Source: Paratractidigestivibacter sp963640745 (GTDB lineage: Bacteria; Actinomycetota; Coriobacteriia; Coriobacteriales; Atopobiaceae). From it: DNA of 39,869 nt. Within the stretch, counting starts at the first letter, position 1, and each line of letters starts with the position of its first letter. Shown piece after piece: positions 1-8,599 of the stretch. The notes under the pieces are model-generated. The model ran no database searches, had not been told where the DNA came from, and saw only the letters and a list, made by a program, of their open reading frames with translations. Location of the stretch: positions 1 through 39,869 of the forward strand of contig CAVIBB010000007.1 of the NCBI GenBank assembly GCA_963640745.1, in the 5' to 3' direction. Made by a program: the position numbers and the translations under genes.

Positions 1-9
1 GGACGCCGC

Positions 10-29
10 CGCCCAGCAAGGGGCGTTTT
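10..29 (+). terminator. Small hairpin with T run, end of an upstream gene
   Basis: A 5-bp stem (CGCCC with GGGCG, arms 10-14 and 21-25) is followed directly by TTTT. The stem may be longer than can be judged here, because the window starts nearby. It probably ends a gene outside the window. Confidence 0.4.
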
Positions 30-38
30 CTATGCGTC

Positions 39-80
39 GAGGCCCCTGCCCGGACGACCGGGCGGGGGCCTCTTTCTATT
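39..80 (+). terminator. Strong intrinsic terminator
   Basis: Arms 39-53 and 58-72 pair over 15 bp with one G-U pair and an ACGA tetraloop, followed by a T-rich run (TCTTTCTATT). It is the second terminator in a row and insulates the amylase gene from upstream transcription. A TATACT hexamer at 99-104 could be the -10 element of the amylase promoter, but no convincing -35 is visible. Confidence 0.88.
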
Positions 81-132
81 TATGTCCCATGCCCTTGATA
101 TACTCGAACAACCTTAAGAGGAAGGGATTCCC

Positions 133-1461
133 ATGAGTTGGTTCGAGTCTTCTTTTATGTATCAGGTGTATCCGCTGGGGCTTTGCGACGCACCATACGA
201 GAACGACGGCGTCGTTGTTCATCGTTTGCGTAGGTTACTTGATAACAACTGGCTCGATCATATAAACAAGCTCGGCGCAAATTGCCTCCTGCTTAATCCC
301 GTCTTTGAGAGCATCTCGCATGGCTACGACACGACGGATTATGCGAAGGTGGACTGCCGGCTGGGGGATAACCAAGACCTTAAGGATCTGGTCGCGGCGT
401 GTCATGAACGCGGCATTAAGGTGCTGCTCGACGGCGTCTTCAATCATGTTGGCCGCGACTTCTGGGCATTTAAGGACGTTCGGGAGAAGCGTGGGGATAG
501 CCCGTACGCTGGGTGGTTTGAAATTGACTGGAACGGCAATAACGAGTGGAACGACGGGTTCTCTTACTCTACGTGGCAGGGCGTGCCGTATCTTGTCAAG
601 CTAAACCACTCGAATTTTGAGCTCAGTGACTATCTCGCCGATGTTATTCGTCGCTGGGAAAGTGAGTTTGACATCGACGGTCTGCGGCTTGATGTCGCGT
701 ATTGCCTTGATCGTGGGTTCCTCGGCTATCTGCGAACGGTTGCTAACGAGCTTTCCGAAAAGCGTGGGGATAAGTTCCTTCTGCTCGGCGAAACGATGTT
801 CGGTGATTACAACCAGTGGATGGGCGACGAGCTTTGTGACACGGTGACCAACTACGAGTGTTACAAGGGTCTCTGGTCTTCTATGAACTCGGCCAATATG
901 CATGAGGTGGCTTATGCGCTTGAGCGTCAAAGCGGCTCGCACCCCTGGGACCTTTACACGGGCAAGCATCTCTTGGACTTCGTGGACAACCATGACGTGC
1001 CGAGGATTGCCACACAGCTTAACGATAAGAAGCAGCTAAAGCCGCTGTATGGCCTTCTCTTTGCCATGGCGGGCGTGCCTTGCGTCTATTACGGCAGCGA
1101 GTGGGGCATTGAGGGCGAGCAAAACTACGGAGACCATGAGTTGCGCCCAGCGCTTGAGGCGCCCGAGTGGAATGAGCTGACCGATTGGATTGCCAAGCTT
1201 GCTCGGGCACGCGCAGCATCAAAGGCCATCGTTTGGGGCACGTATGAGCAACTGCAGGTAACGCCGGAGCAGCTTGTGTTCCGTCGATGCTTCGAGGATG
1301 AGCGGGTCATCGTGGCCGTGAACGCCTCTTCTGAGGCGGCTGTCGTTCACTTCGATGCGCAAAGCGGCCGGGGCGTCGACCTAATCAGCGGTAAGGAGCA
1401 TGATTTCGGCGGCGGATCCGAGCTCGCGCCTTACTCAGTCTGCTATTGGATTCTTGAATAG
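133..1461 (+). CDS. GH13 alpha-amylase family glycoside hydrolase, cytoplasmic
   Basis: 442 residues. It probably hydrolyses alpha-1,4 linkages in maltodextrins or cyclodextrins inside the cell. The four GH13 signature regions are present in order: DGVFNH (100-105), GLRLD (183-187, nucleophile D187), LLGE (217-220, acid/base E220) and FVDNHD (283-288, stabilising D288), followed by a GVPCVYYGSE stretch (315-323) typical of the family. There is no signal peptide and no N-terminal carbohydrate-binding domain, and the protein starts directly in the barrel, as in small intracellular amylases and cyclomaltodextrinase relatives. AGAGGAAGG lies just upstream of the ATG. It is a single gene between a terminator and the ldhA promoter. 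Codon use is less GC-biased than in the following ldhA and pyk. Exact substrate preference (amylase, neopullulanase, maltogenic) cannot be told from sequence. Confidence 0.9.
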   Translation: MSWFESSFMYQVYPLGLCDAPYENDGVVVHRLRRLLDNNWLDHINKLGANCLLLNPVFESISHGYDTTDYAKVDCRLGDNQDLKDLVAACHERGIKVLLDGVFNHVGRDFWAFKDVREKRGDSPYAGWFEIDWNGNNEWNDGFSYSTWQGVPYLVKLNHSNFELSDYLADVIRRWESEFDIDGLRLDVAYCLDRGFLGYLRTVANELSEKRGDKFLLLGETMFGDYNQWMGDELCDTVTNYECYKGLWSSMNSANMHEVAYALERQSGSHPWDLYTGKHLLDFVDNHDVPRIATQLNDKKQLKPLYGLLFAMAGVPCVYYGSEWGIEGEQNYGDHELRPALEAPEWNELTDWIAKLARARAASKAIVWGTYEQLQVTPEQLVFRRCFEDERVIVAVNASSEAAVVHFDAQSGRGVDLISGKEHDFGGGSELAPYSVCYWILE

Positions 1462-1501
1462 CAACACCCCTTCACATCGAAATTTGTTTAGGATTGCCAC
1501 T

Positions 1502-1549
1502 TACCGTCGGTTTACCTACCGTTCACCTGATTTATACTTCTGGACGGTA
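1502..1549 (+). promoter_or_regulatory. Candidate ldhA promoter with TACCGT repeats
   Basis: A -35-like TTTACC (1511-1516) and a -10 TATACT (1533-1538) are 16 bp apart. TACCGT occurs at 1502-1507 and 1517-1522 (15 bp apart), and its inverse ACGGTA occurs at 1544-1549 just past the -10. The repeats bracket the promoter and may be a repressor or activator site. They do not match the Rex consensus. Confidence 0.5.
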
Positions 1550-1599
1550 GAGTCGGAAGGCGCAATGTTGCGCAAAGTTTTGGTCGAAAGGATTCGACG

Positions 1600-2601
1600 A
1601 TGAAGATTTTGTTCTACGGAACCGCGAGCTACGACAAGGACTCCTTCACCAAGGAGCTCAAGGATTACCCCGAGATCAAGATTGATTTTATCGAGTCTAA
1701 CCTGACCCCGATGACCGCAGCTCTTGCCCGCGGCTATGACGCCGTTTGCGCCTTCGTCAACGCCGACGCCGGCGCCATGACCCTTGAGATCCTCTCCGGC
1801 TTTGGCGTGAAGATGGTTCTTATGCGCTGCGCCGGCTTCGACGCCGTCAACGTGCCTGTCGCTGAGGACCTTGGCATGAAGGTCACCCGCGTTCCCGCCT
1901 ACTCTCCGGAGGCTATCGCCGAGCACGCCATGGGCCTCGCTCTCTGCGCCAACCGTCGTATCCACCGCGGCTACAACCGCGTCCGCGACAACGACTTCAA
2001 CCTCGAAGGCCTCGTCGGCGAGACCCTGCACGGTAAGACCGCCGGCATCATCGGCACTGGCCGTATCGGCGCTGCCCTTTGCCGTATCTGCAAGGGCTTC
2101 GGCATGAAGGTTCTCGGCAGCGACCTTTACCCGAACCAGAAGCTCATCGAGGACGGCATCGTTGACGAGTACGTCGACTATGACGAGCTTTACCGTCGCT
2201 CCGACCTCATCTCTCTCCACGCGTTCCTTAACGAGGAGAGCCGTCACATGATCAACGACATCTCGATCTCCAAGATGAAGGACGGCGTGATCTTCGTTAA
2301 CACCGGCCGTGGTGGCCTTGTTGACACTCAGGCGCTCATCCGCGGCATTCTCTCCGGCAAGATCGGCGCCGCCGGCCTCGACGTGTACGACGAGGAGGGC
2401 CCGAACGTCTATCAGAACCGCTCCGGCGAGATCGTGGACTCCGTGACCAGCCGTCTGTGTTCCTTCCCGAACGTCGTCATGACTTCTCACCAGGCGTTCT
2501 TTACCAAGGAGGCCCTGAGCGAGATTGCTCGCGTGACGCTTGACAACGCCCGTGCGCTCGCTAACGGCACCGACTTCGTCGACCGCTCCGTGGTTTGCTA
2601 G
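1600..2601 (+). CDS. ldhA: D-lactate dehydrogenase, fermentative (D-2-hydroxyacid dehydrogenase family)
   Basis: 333 residues, the usual length. It reduces pyruvate to D-lactate with NADH, re-oxidising glycolytic NADH in the cytoplasm. The Rossmann motif GTGRIG is at 152-157. The catalytic triad of the family is visible: R237 in NTGRG, E266 in VYDEEG and H297 in TSHQAF. The segment HQAFFTKEAL is characteristic of the LdhA branch rather than of phosphoglycerate dehydrogenases. GAAAGGA precedes the ATG. The gene lies directly before pyk, so the enzymes making and consuming pyruvate are adjacent. Codon choice is strongly biased to C-ending codons, as expected for a highly expressed gene. Other 2-hydroxyacid substrates cannot be excluded. 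Confidence 0.88.
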   Translation: MKILFYGTASYDKDSFTKELKDYPEIKIDFIESNLTPMTAALARGYDAVCAFVNADAGAMTLEILSGFGVKMVLMRCAGFDAVNVPVAEDLGMKVTRVPAYSPEAIAEHAMGLALCANRRIHRGYNRVRDNDFNLEGLVGETLHGKTAGIIGTGRIGAALCRICKGFGMKVLGSDLYPNQKLIEDGIVDEYVDYDELYRRSDLISLHAFLNEESRHMINDISISKMKDGVIFVNTGRGGLVDTQALIRGILSGKIGAAGLDVYDEEGPNVYQNRSGEIVDSVTSRLCSFPNVVMTSHQAFFTKEALSEIARVTLDNARALANGTDFVDRSVVC

Positions 2602-2674
2602 GCTCATCGCCGGCGAATCCGTCTATATAGATCCAGCGCAAACGCGCTCCGCAGCTAAGCTAGAAAGAGGAAAA

Positions 2675-4129
2675 ATGGCTTACAGCAAGAAGACCAAGAT
2701 CGTCTGCACCATGGGCCCGGCCACCGAGGACGAGGAGGTCCTCCGTCAGCTCATCCTGCACGGCATGAACGTCGCCCGCTTCAACTTCTCCCACGGCAGC
2801 CACCAGTACCACCGCTCCATGATCGAGAAGGTCCGCAACCTCTCCGCCGAGCTCGGCATCCCCGTGGCCATCCTGCTTGACACCAAGGGCCCCGAGATCC
2901 GCACCGGCCTGCTCGAGGGTGGCAAGAAGGTCGCGGTCAAGACCGGCGACACCCTCGTCGTGACCGCCCAGGAGACCTCTGAGGACTTCCACGGCACCTC
3001 CGAGCACATCTCCCTCGACTACCTCAACCTTCCTGCTGAGGTCGAGAAGGGCTCCATCATCCTGATCGACGACGGTCTCATTGGCCTTGAGGTCGACCAC
3101 GTCGAGGGCCAGGACATGTACTGCGTCGTCACCAACGGCGGCGAGATCGGCGAGAAGAAGGGCGTCAACGTCCCGAACGTCAACGTCGGCCTGCCCTCCG
3201 TCACCGCCCAGGACCGCGCCGACATCATGTTCGGCTGCGAGCTCGGCATCGACGCCATCGCTGCCTCCTTCATCCGCGACGCCAAGGCCGTCGAGGAGAT
3301 CCGCAACATCTGCATCGAGATGGGTGCCCCCAACGTCATGATCTTCCCGAAGATCGAGAGCGCCCTCGGCGTCCAGAACTTCGACGAGATCCTGCACGTG
3401 TCCGACGGCATCATGGTCGCCCGTGGCGACCTCGGCGTCGAGGTTCCGGCCGCCCAGGTCCCGCACATCCAGAAGACCATCATCAAGAAGTGCGCCGAGC
3501 ACTACAAGCCGGTCATCACCGCTACCCAGATGCTCGACTCCATGCAGCGTAACCCCCGTCCGACCCGCGCCGAGGTCAACGACGTCGCCAACGCCGTGTA
3601 TGACGGTACCGACTGCGTCATGCTCTCCGGCGAGACCGCTGCTGGCAAGTACCCGGTCGACGCTGTCCGCACCATGTCGGACATCTGCAAGGAGACCGAG
3701 AAGTACGTCAAGGAGAACAAGAACTACTACGACCGCCACGGCGTCCGCAACGTCAACGGCGCTACCGGCTTCGCTGCCGTCGAGATGGCCGACCGCGTGA
3801 ACGCTAAGTGCATCATCGTCCCGACGCACTCCGGCCGTTCCGCCCGCCTTGTCTCCAAGTTCCGCCCGAAGGTGCCTCTGTACGCCATGTCCCCCTCCGA
3901 GGAGGCCGTGCGCCGCACCTGCTTCTATTGGGGCGTCTACGCGTTCCGCACGACCGAGCAGGGCTCCCTCACCGGCACGCTCTACAACGCGCTGACCACC
4001 GCTAAGCAGAACAAGGTCGTCGAGGGTGGCGACATCGTGGTCCTCACCGCCGGCGACCCGCAGACTTCGCCGCGTCAGGGTGACTACACCACTTCCACCA
4101 ACCTCGCCATGATCGCGCAGGTTCAGTAA
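2675..4129 (+). CDS. pyk: Pyruvate kinase
   Basis: 484 residues. It transfers phosphate from phosphoenolpyruvate to ADP, the last step of glycolysis. I chose the ATG at 2675 because AGAAAGAGG precedes it and the protein then begins MAYSKKTKIVCTMGPA, the normal pyruvate kinase N-terminus; an upstream in-frame start would overlap ldhA. Family motifs are intact: VARFNFSHG, LDTKGPEIRTG, the catalytic lysine in IFPKIES, the metal-binding VARGDLGVEVP loop and TQMLDSM. The C-terminal regulatory domain is complete and there is no extra PEP-utiliser domain. Extreme codon bias (almost only CGC/CGT for Arg) indicates high expression. It may be read through from ldhA across a 73-bp gap, and it ends at a strong terminator. 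Confidence 0.97.
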   Translation: MAYSKKTKIVCTMGPATEDEEVLRQLILHGMNVARFNFSHGSHQYHRSMIEKVRNLSAELGIPVAILLDTKGPEIRTGLLEGGKKVAVKTGDTLVVTAQETSEDFHGTSEHISLDYLNLPAEVEKGSIILIDDGLIGLEVDHVEGQDMYCVVTNGGEIGEKKGVNVPNVNVGLPSVTAQDRADIMFGCELGIDAIAASFIRDAKAVEEIRNICIEMGAPNVMIFPKIESALGVQNFDEILHVSDGIMVARGDLGVEVPAAQVPHIQKTIIKKCAEHYKPVITATQMLDSMQRNPRPTRAEVNDVANAVYDGTDCVMLSGETAAGKYPVDAVRTMSDICKETEKYVKENKNYYDRHGVRNVNGATGFAAVEMADRVNAKCIIVPTHSGRSARLVSKFRPKVPLYAMSPSEEAVRRTCFYWGVYAFRTTEQGSLTGTLYNALTTAKQNKVVEGGDIVVLTAGDPQTSPRQGDYTTSTNLAMIAQVQ

Positions 4130-4145
4130 GGGATTCTGTGCTTGT

Positions 4146-4172
4146 GTGAACGGGGCAATGTCCCTTGTTCAC
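4146..4172. repeat. 27-nt palindromic intergenic element, copy 1
   Basis: Outer arms GTGAAC (4146-4151) and GTTCAC (4167-4172) pair, and the stem continues inward through G-U and G-C pairs to about 10 bp. Related copies lie at 17357, 21587 and 22177. It sits between the pyk stop codon and the pyk terminator. Confidence 0.7.
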
Positions 4173-4185
4173 GGCAGCATGAGGG

Positions 4186-4221
4186 CGCCCGGCAGCCGAA
4201 TTGGTTGCCGGGCGTTTTTTT
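4186..4221 (+). terminator. pyk intrinsic terminator
   Basis: Arms 4186-4197 and 4203-4214 form a 12-bp stem (one G-U pair) with a GAATT loop, followed by seven T residues. It ends pyk transcription. The convergent regulator gene on the other strand ends about 35 bp further on. Confidence 0.93.
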
Positions 4222-4255
4222 GTGCGGTGGCTGGAATCTCGAAGGGGTCCATCGG

Positions 4256-6022
4256 CTATTTGAGCATCCGCCAAACGGTCGTTCGAGAGAGTCCGAGGAC
4301 GCGCGCTGCTTCGGTCTGGTTGCCCCCGAGCTTGTCGACGACAATCTGAACGATCTGGCGCTCGGTTTCCTTGAGGGGACGTAGCAGATCGATAGATGTT
4401 GCTGAATCCGGAGTCGAGAGAGACGAGAATTTCGAAGCTTGCTCGCGGTCGATTGCCTCGCGAACCAAAGAAGCGTCTATGAACCCCGAGCTTGCAGTGT
4501 TCATACAGTGCTGAAGTACCTGTCTAAGCTCGATGTAGTTGCGTTTCCATGAGTGGGCGCTCAGGATCGTGATTGCCTCGTCGCTGAGGGCAGGGATTGG
4601 CATTCCGGTGCGCGCTGCTTCGTTTTTCAAGTATAGGTAGATGACCCGCCTGATGTCTTTGCGCTCGCGGAGCGGCGGCGCGGTGAACACGTGACAGTGC
4701 AGGTACTCAACAATGCGAGCCACTACATCGGCCTCCCCGCCTTGGGCATCGTCGTTTGCGGAGAACATGATGCGGTTTCGCTTCGCGGCGTTTGTTCGAC
4801 GAATGACATCGAGCAGGCGCTTCGTATGCTCGACGTTAAGGGAATGAGCGGCCTTGAAATACAAGGTTTCATCTGTTGCATAGAGCGGGGAGCTCGGGGA
4901 GTTCATCAGGTAGTCCCAGCTCTTCTCGATGAGGAGGGAGCAGTCTATGATTGATAACGGGTGGTTTGATACGCGACTGTTTAAGTAGAGCAGGGCGGCG
5001 ATTTGGGCTTTTCCAACGCCTATCTCGCCTTCGAGCATTAAGGGCGTCTGAACTGCCGAGGCTCGGGCGATGAGTGGCAAGATCTCATCTCCGGCTCCCG
5101 TAATGCCGTATATGTTTTCGTGATACGAGCGCTCGGCATCTTCTGCATTAACGCGCTCTATGCCGACGAGACTCTCGCCTGATGGAGCGTTGGATGTGGT
5201 TACGCTAAAGGAGATGACCGCGCTTTCCCCCTTACCCGTTCTATTGAGGGTGATTCGATAAATGCGGCGCCCGCGGCGGAGAACGAGCTTGGCGGGCGCG
5301 GGGTCGTTGATGTGTCGCCGTAGGTAGGGGAGGAGGTCGTTACGGTCCTCCTTGAGGTCTGAGTACATGAGTCTGCCGGTAGGCGAGAACAGCGCGAATG
5401 AGAACGGCTGACTTCTGAGCAGGTCCCACAGCACGTGGTTTTTCTGCTGCAGAGATTCGACCTGCTGGCAGAAGAAGAGCGCCTGCGAAAGAGTCCGGCT
5501 GACGCTTCGGGGGCCGCTTTTGAGCAAATGAGCATCGATACCGAGCGCTCGGAATTCCCCTACTGCGAAGTTGTCGCAGAGTATCACCTCGTAGGACCCC
5601 TCCTGCACCTCTTGCAGGATCAGCGGGAGCTCGTCTTCAAAGCTAACCTCGAAAACGTCTAGGTCGAAATCGGAGAAATCCGCTACCTGAGAGACGGACT
5701 CAAGGGCGTTCGAGAAGCCGATGACTGCCGTGCGCCTTCCGAGGGGGTTGTGCTTTGCTAGTGACGCGAGGAGGTCCGCACCCGAAACGCCGATTTCGAA
5801 AACAGGTACCGTAATCTCGTCTTCGAGCATCTGTGCGGTACCGCCGCGGGAAATTACGGCGTCGAAGTCTGTGCCGAATACGCCGAGCGCGGCTTCGAGC
5901 CCCTCGCGGAGATCTCCCTTATGCACCGTCAGCTCAAGCTCAGGGAAGTCGCTCGCAGCTTCTAGCGCGACCTGGGCGAGTTCGGGGTAGGGGGCAATGA
6001 GGAGGATACGGTACGAACTCAT
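4256..6022 (-). CDS. PrpR_N-type transcriptional regulator with degenerate sigma54 AAA+ domain
   Basis: 588 residues. The N-terminal ~190 residues resemble the PrpR_N ligand-sensing domain of propionate-catabolism activators. A middle section (about 200-290) may be PAS-like. From about 300 to 505 there is a remnant of the sigma54-activator AAA+ domain: a Walker-A-like GEIGVGKA at 332-339 and a well kept PPLRERKDI at 449-457. The GAFTGA loop that touches sigma54 is absent, and the Walker B region reads ETLYFKAAHSL instead of the usual GGTLFLDE. A Fis-type helix-turn-helix closes the protein (566-588). It probably binds DNA and senses a metabolite but works with the housekeeping sigma factor. 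It is divergent from the acid-sugar genes and very likely controls them. The ribosome binding site is weak. Confidence 0.82.
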   Translation of the reverse strand: MSSYRILLIAPYPELAQVALEAASDFPELELTVHKGDLREGLEAALGVFGTDFDAVISRGGTAQMLEDEITVPVFEIGVSGADLLASLAKHNPLGRRTAVIGFSNALESVSQVADFSDFDLDVFEVSFEDELPLILQEVQEGSYEVILCDNFAVGEFRALGIDAHLLKSGPRSVSRTLSQALFFCQQVESLQQKNHVLWDLLRSQPFSFALFSPTGRLMYSDLKEDRNDLLPYLRRHINDPAPAKLVLRRGRRIYRITLNRTGKGESAVISFSVTTSNAPSGESLVGIERVNAEDAERSYHENIYGITGAGDEILPLIARASAVQTPLMLEGEIGVGKAQIAALLYLNSRVSNHPLSIIDCSLLIEKSWDYLMNSPSSPLYATDETLYFKAAHSLNVEHTKRLLDVIRRTNAAKRNRIMFSANDDAQGGEADVVARIVEYLHCHVFTAPPLRERKDIRRVIYLYLKNEAARTGMPIPALSDEAITILSAHSWKRNYIELRQVLQHCMNTASSGFIDASLVREAIDREQASKFSSLSTPDSATSIDLLRPLKETERQIVQIVVDKLGGNQTEAARVLGLSRTTVWRMLK

Positions 6023-6041
6023 GAATGACGTCCAAATCTGA

Positions 6042-6095
6042 AACAGTTTTCTTGGCCAAAACGTTTCAAATTGTAACGGTTTTCTCGGCGAGAAC
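6042..6095. promoter_or_regulatory. Phased direct-repeat operator in the divergent promoter region
   Basis: Two 21-bp copies of the pattern AACNGTTTTCTYGGCNNNAAC lie at 6042-6062 and 6075-6095, exactly 33 bp apart, about three helical turns. Each copy has partial dyad symmetry (GTTTT...AAAAC in copy 1). Copy 1 also lies inside a wider inverted repeat, TGAAAC (6039-6044) with GTTTCA (6063-6068). The second copy ends just upstream of the candidate -10, the usual place for an activator. It probably binds the adjacent PrpR-like regulator. Confidence 0.65.
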
Positions 6096-6096
6096 C

Positions 6097-6104
6097 TGTA
6101 TAAG
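6097..6104 (+). promoter_or_regulatory. Extended -10 element for the acid-sugar operon
   Basis: TGTATAAG gives a TG-extended -10 box about 45 bp before the chosen kinase start. No good -35 exists; that position is taken by the second operator copy, which suggests an activator-dependent promoter read by the main sigma factor. No -24/-12 sigma54 promoter is seen. Confidence 0.45.
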
Positions 6105-6149
6105 CATCACGCTGAAAACAGCATCATGAAGCATCGAAAGGGGGGCAAG

Positions 6150-7397
6150 ATGGCCCAGACGATGCTTATAGCAGATGATCTTACCGGGGCGCTTGATGCC
6201 GGCGTGTGTTTCGTGCCCCAAGGCGCGGAGGTGCTTGTTGATTCTACGGCGGTGGACGCTGCTTCCATCGATGCCTGCACGGGGGCACTTTGTGTTAACG
6301 CGGCAACGCGCCACATGAAGGCTCATGAAGCCGCGGACCGCGTCTTTGGGCTCGTACGTGCGGCTCGTTCGGCTGGCGTTCGGCGCCTCGTGAAGAAGAC
6401 CGACTCTGCTTTGCGAGGTAACGTCGGTGCTGAGCTTGCGGCTGCTTGGAAAGCATCCGGCGCGTCTTGCCTGCATTTCCTGCCCGCCCTGCCTGCGATG
6501 AATCGCGTAACCGAAGGCGGAATCCACTACATCGACGGTCTCCCCGTAAGCCAAAGCGTGTTTGGGCACGATCCTTTTGAGCCTGTTATGACCTCCGACG
6601 TCCGTGAGATTATTTCGTCGCAGGCCGATGTTCCGGTGGAGTGTGTGGCGGAGGGCAAGACCGCTCCTACGGGTTTCGAGGGAATCATCGTCTATGATGC
6701 GTCGTCGGTTGATTCTATGGAGTCACGCGTCCGTGAACTCCTGACCAGGGACGACGGCGCCGTGCTCGCGGGCTGCGCCGGTCTCGCCTCCGCGCTCGCA
6801 AGTGTCGACGACTCGGCGTCGAGGCCGAAAACACCCCTTTCCTTCAATGGAAACCTTCTTGTGGTCTGTGGCAGCGTGAACAACGTTTCCCGAGTACAGT
6901 GCGCCACCGCTGCTCGTGCCGGCGCGGCAACCTATCACATAGCCGAGACCGAGAAATGCGACGACTCGTGGCTTTGCTCAGATGATGGCCTCGCCTTTGT
7001 TAACGCGGTTAGCCGCGATTGGGCTTCTTGCCCCCTGACGGTTGTGGACGGCTCGGGCCTCGAGGATTTGAGCGAACTTATTCCTGCAGACCTCGATGTC
7101 CGGCAGGTGGTATCCGATCACATCGGCGCCCTTCTTGCCGCTGTCTGCGCTGTTGGCGTGAGAGGACGGGCGCTCGTCACGGGTGGCGACGTACTCACGA
7201 GCTTTCTTGCTCAGGCCAAGGTTGCTTCGGTCACCCCCCGCGGCCAGGTATCGGCGGGAGTCGTTGCCTTTGACGTTCGCCTGCCGTCCGGCGTCCTTAC
7301 GATCGCATCCAAGTCGGGCGGGTTCGGTGGCGAATCGCTGCTCGTGGATATGGCTCAACTCAACACGATGGATAAGGAGTGTTGCTCACATGCTTAG
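6150..7397 (+). CDS. Four-carbon acid sugar kinase family protein (DUF1537)
   Basis: 415 residues from the ATG at 6150, chosen because GAAAGGGGGG lies just upstream; an ATG 24 bp earlier has no such site. Members phosphorylate four-carbon acid sugars such as D-threonate and D-erythronate with ATP. The N-terminal signature IADDLTGALDAG, the KKTDSALRGNVGAEL segment that normally reads K-[TV]-DSTLRGN, and the C-terminal SKSGGFGGE nucleotide-site motif are all present. It is the first gene of the operon and overlaps the next gene by 8 bp. A PdxA2-type enzyme two genes on is the known functional partner of this kinase family, supporting a route from a phosphorylated acid sugar to dihydroxyacetone phosphate. 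The exact substrate and stereochemistry cannot be read from the sequence. Confidence 0.85.
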   Translation: MAQTMLIADDLTGALDAGVCFVPQGAEVLVDSTAVDAASIDACTGALCVNAATRHMKAHEAADRVFGLVRAARSAGVRRLVKKTDSALRGNVGAELAAAWKASGASCLHFLPALPAMNRVTEGGIHYIDGLPVSQSVFGHDPFEPVMTSDVREIISSQADVPVECVAEGKTAPTGFEGIIVYDASSVDSMESRVRELLTRDDGAVLAGCAGLASALASVDDSASRPKTPLSFNGNLLVVCGSVNNVSRVQCATAARAGAATYHIAETEKCDDSWLCSDDGLAFVNAVSRDWASCPLTVVDGSGLEDLSELIPADLDVRQVVSDHIGALLAAVCAVGVRGRALVTGGDVLTSFLAQAKVASVTPRGQVSAGVVAFDVRLPSGVLTIASKSGGFGGESLLVDMAQLNTMDKECCSHA

Positions 7398-8544
7398 CAA
7401 GTATTCCCTGAGGCTTCCCAAGGTCGTTTATGGCGGCGAGAACCCCACCGAGGAGATGGCTGCGGCCCTCAAGAAGGAAGGCGCGAAGAAGGTCGTCGTC
7501 TTCACTGACAAGAGCTTGCGCAAACTCGGCCTTGTCGAGCCGACGCTCGATGCCGTCGAGGCTGCCGGTGCCGAGGTGACCATCATCGACGATATCCCCG
7601 CTGAGCCCACCTACTCTGAGGTGCAGAATGTTGTTGATCAGGTCAAGGGCTTGGGTGCAGATGCCATAGTGGCCGTCGGCGGTGGCTCGGTCATGGATTC
7701 CGCTAAGCTTGCCGGCGTCTGCGCCACCGACGAATACACGGTCCACGATCTTCTTGCCGACCCGTCGCGCGCCAGCAAGAAGATCAAGATGTTCGCAGTT
7801 CCCACTACCGCTGGAACCGGAGCAGAGGCCACCCCGAACGCCATCGTGGCCGTTCCGGAGGAGGAGCTCAAGGTCGGCATTGTCAACGACGGTCTCATTG
7901 CCGACTATGTGGTTCTCGATGCTCGCATGATTAAGAACCTGCCGCGATCTATTGCCGCAGCTACCGGTGTCGATGCGCTTTGCCATGCCATCGAGTGCTT
8001 TACCTGCAACAAAGCCAACCCCTTCAGCGATATCTTTGCTCTGGAGGCCTTCGATCTCATCGTGAACAACATCGAGGCTGCATGTGACGACCCTGAGGCC
8101 ATGGACGCCAAGCGAGCCATGCAGATCGCGAGTTTCTATGCCGGTATCGCCATTACCGCTTCCGGCACCACCGCGGTTCACGCGCTCTCCTATCCGCTGG
8201 GCGGCAAGTACCACATCGCTCACGGCGTCTCCAATGCCATTCTGCTCTGCCCGGTCATGCATTTTAACGAGCCGGCCATTCGCGAGCGCCTGGCGGCCGC
8301 CTACGACCGCGCCATCCATGCTGGCGCGGTGTCCGTCGAGGAGAAGTCCGCCGCCGTCATCGAGCGTATGGACGAGATTGTCGAGCACTTGGATATCCCA
8401 AAGAAGCTTGACGAACTCGGCGTCACCGACGCCTCCGTTGACGAGCTCGCGGAGGCCGGCATGAAGGTCCAACGTCTTCTTTCCAACAACATGCGCGAGG
8501 TCACTCTTGAGGACGCCAAGGCCCTCTACGCGCAGATTCTCTAG
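7390..8544 (+). CDS. Iron-containing alcohol dehydrogenase
   Basis: 384 residues, normal for the FucO/type III alcohol dehydrogenase family, which interconverts aldehydes or ketones and alcohols with NAD(P)H. The start at 7390 follows AAGGAG and overlaps the kinase end. The nucleotide site GGGSVMDSAK is at 97-106. The metal ligands expected from the family are D195, H199, H264 and H278, in VDALCHAIE, TAVHALSYPLGG and HIAHG. In this context it may reduce an aldehyde released by the following aldolase (lactaldehyde, glycolaldehyde or similar), or oxidise a hydroxy acid. The latter role is plausible because the operon has no separate threonate/erythronate dehydrogenase. Confidence 0.92.
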   Translation: MLSKYSLRLPKVVYGGENPTEEMAAALKKEGAKKVVVFTDKSLRKLGLVEPTLDAVEAAGAEVTIIDDIPAEPTYSEVQNVVDQVKGLGADAIVAVGGGSVMDSAKLAGVCATDEYTVHDLLADPSRASKKIKMFAVPTTAGTGAEATPNAIVAVPEEELKVGIVNDGLIADYVVLDARMIKNLPRSIAAATGVDALCHAIECFTCNKANPFSDIFALEAFDLIVNNIEAACDDPEAMDAKRAMQIASFYAGIAITASGTTAVHALSYPLGGKYHIAHGVSNAILLCPVMHFNEPAIRERLAAAYDRAIHAGAVSVEEKSAAVIERMDEIVEHLDIPKKLDELGVTDASVDELAEAGMKVQRLLSNNMREVTLEDAKALYAQIL

Positions 8545-8599
8545 GCATTAGGTCAGACCGGTCAATGGCCCCGCGAGGCCAGCGAGAAAGGAAAGCATC

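Noticed and set aside
2660..3829. 389-codon minus-strand frame opposite pyk
   Set aside because: Low-complexity shadow of a strongly codon-biased pyk gene.
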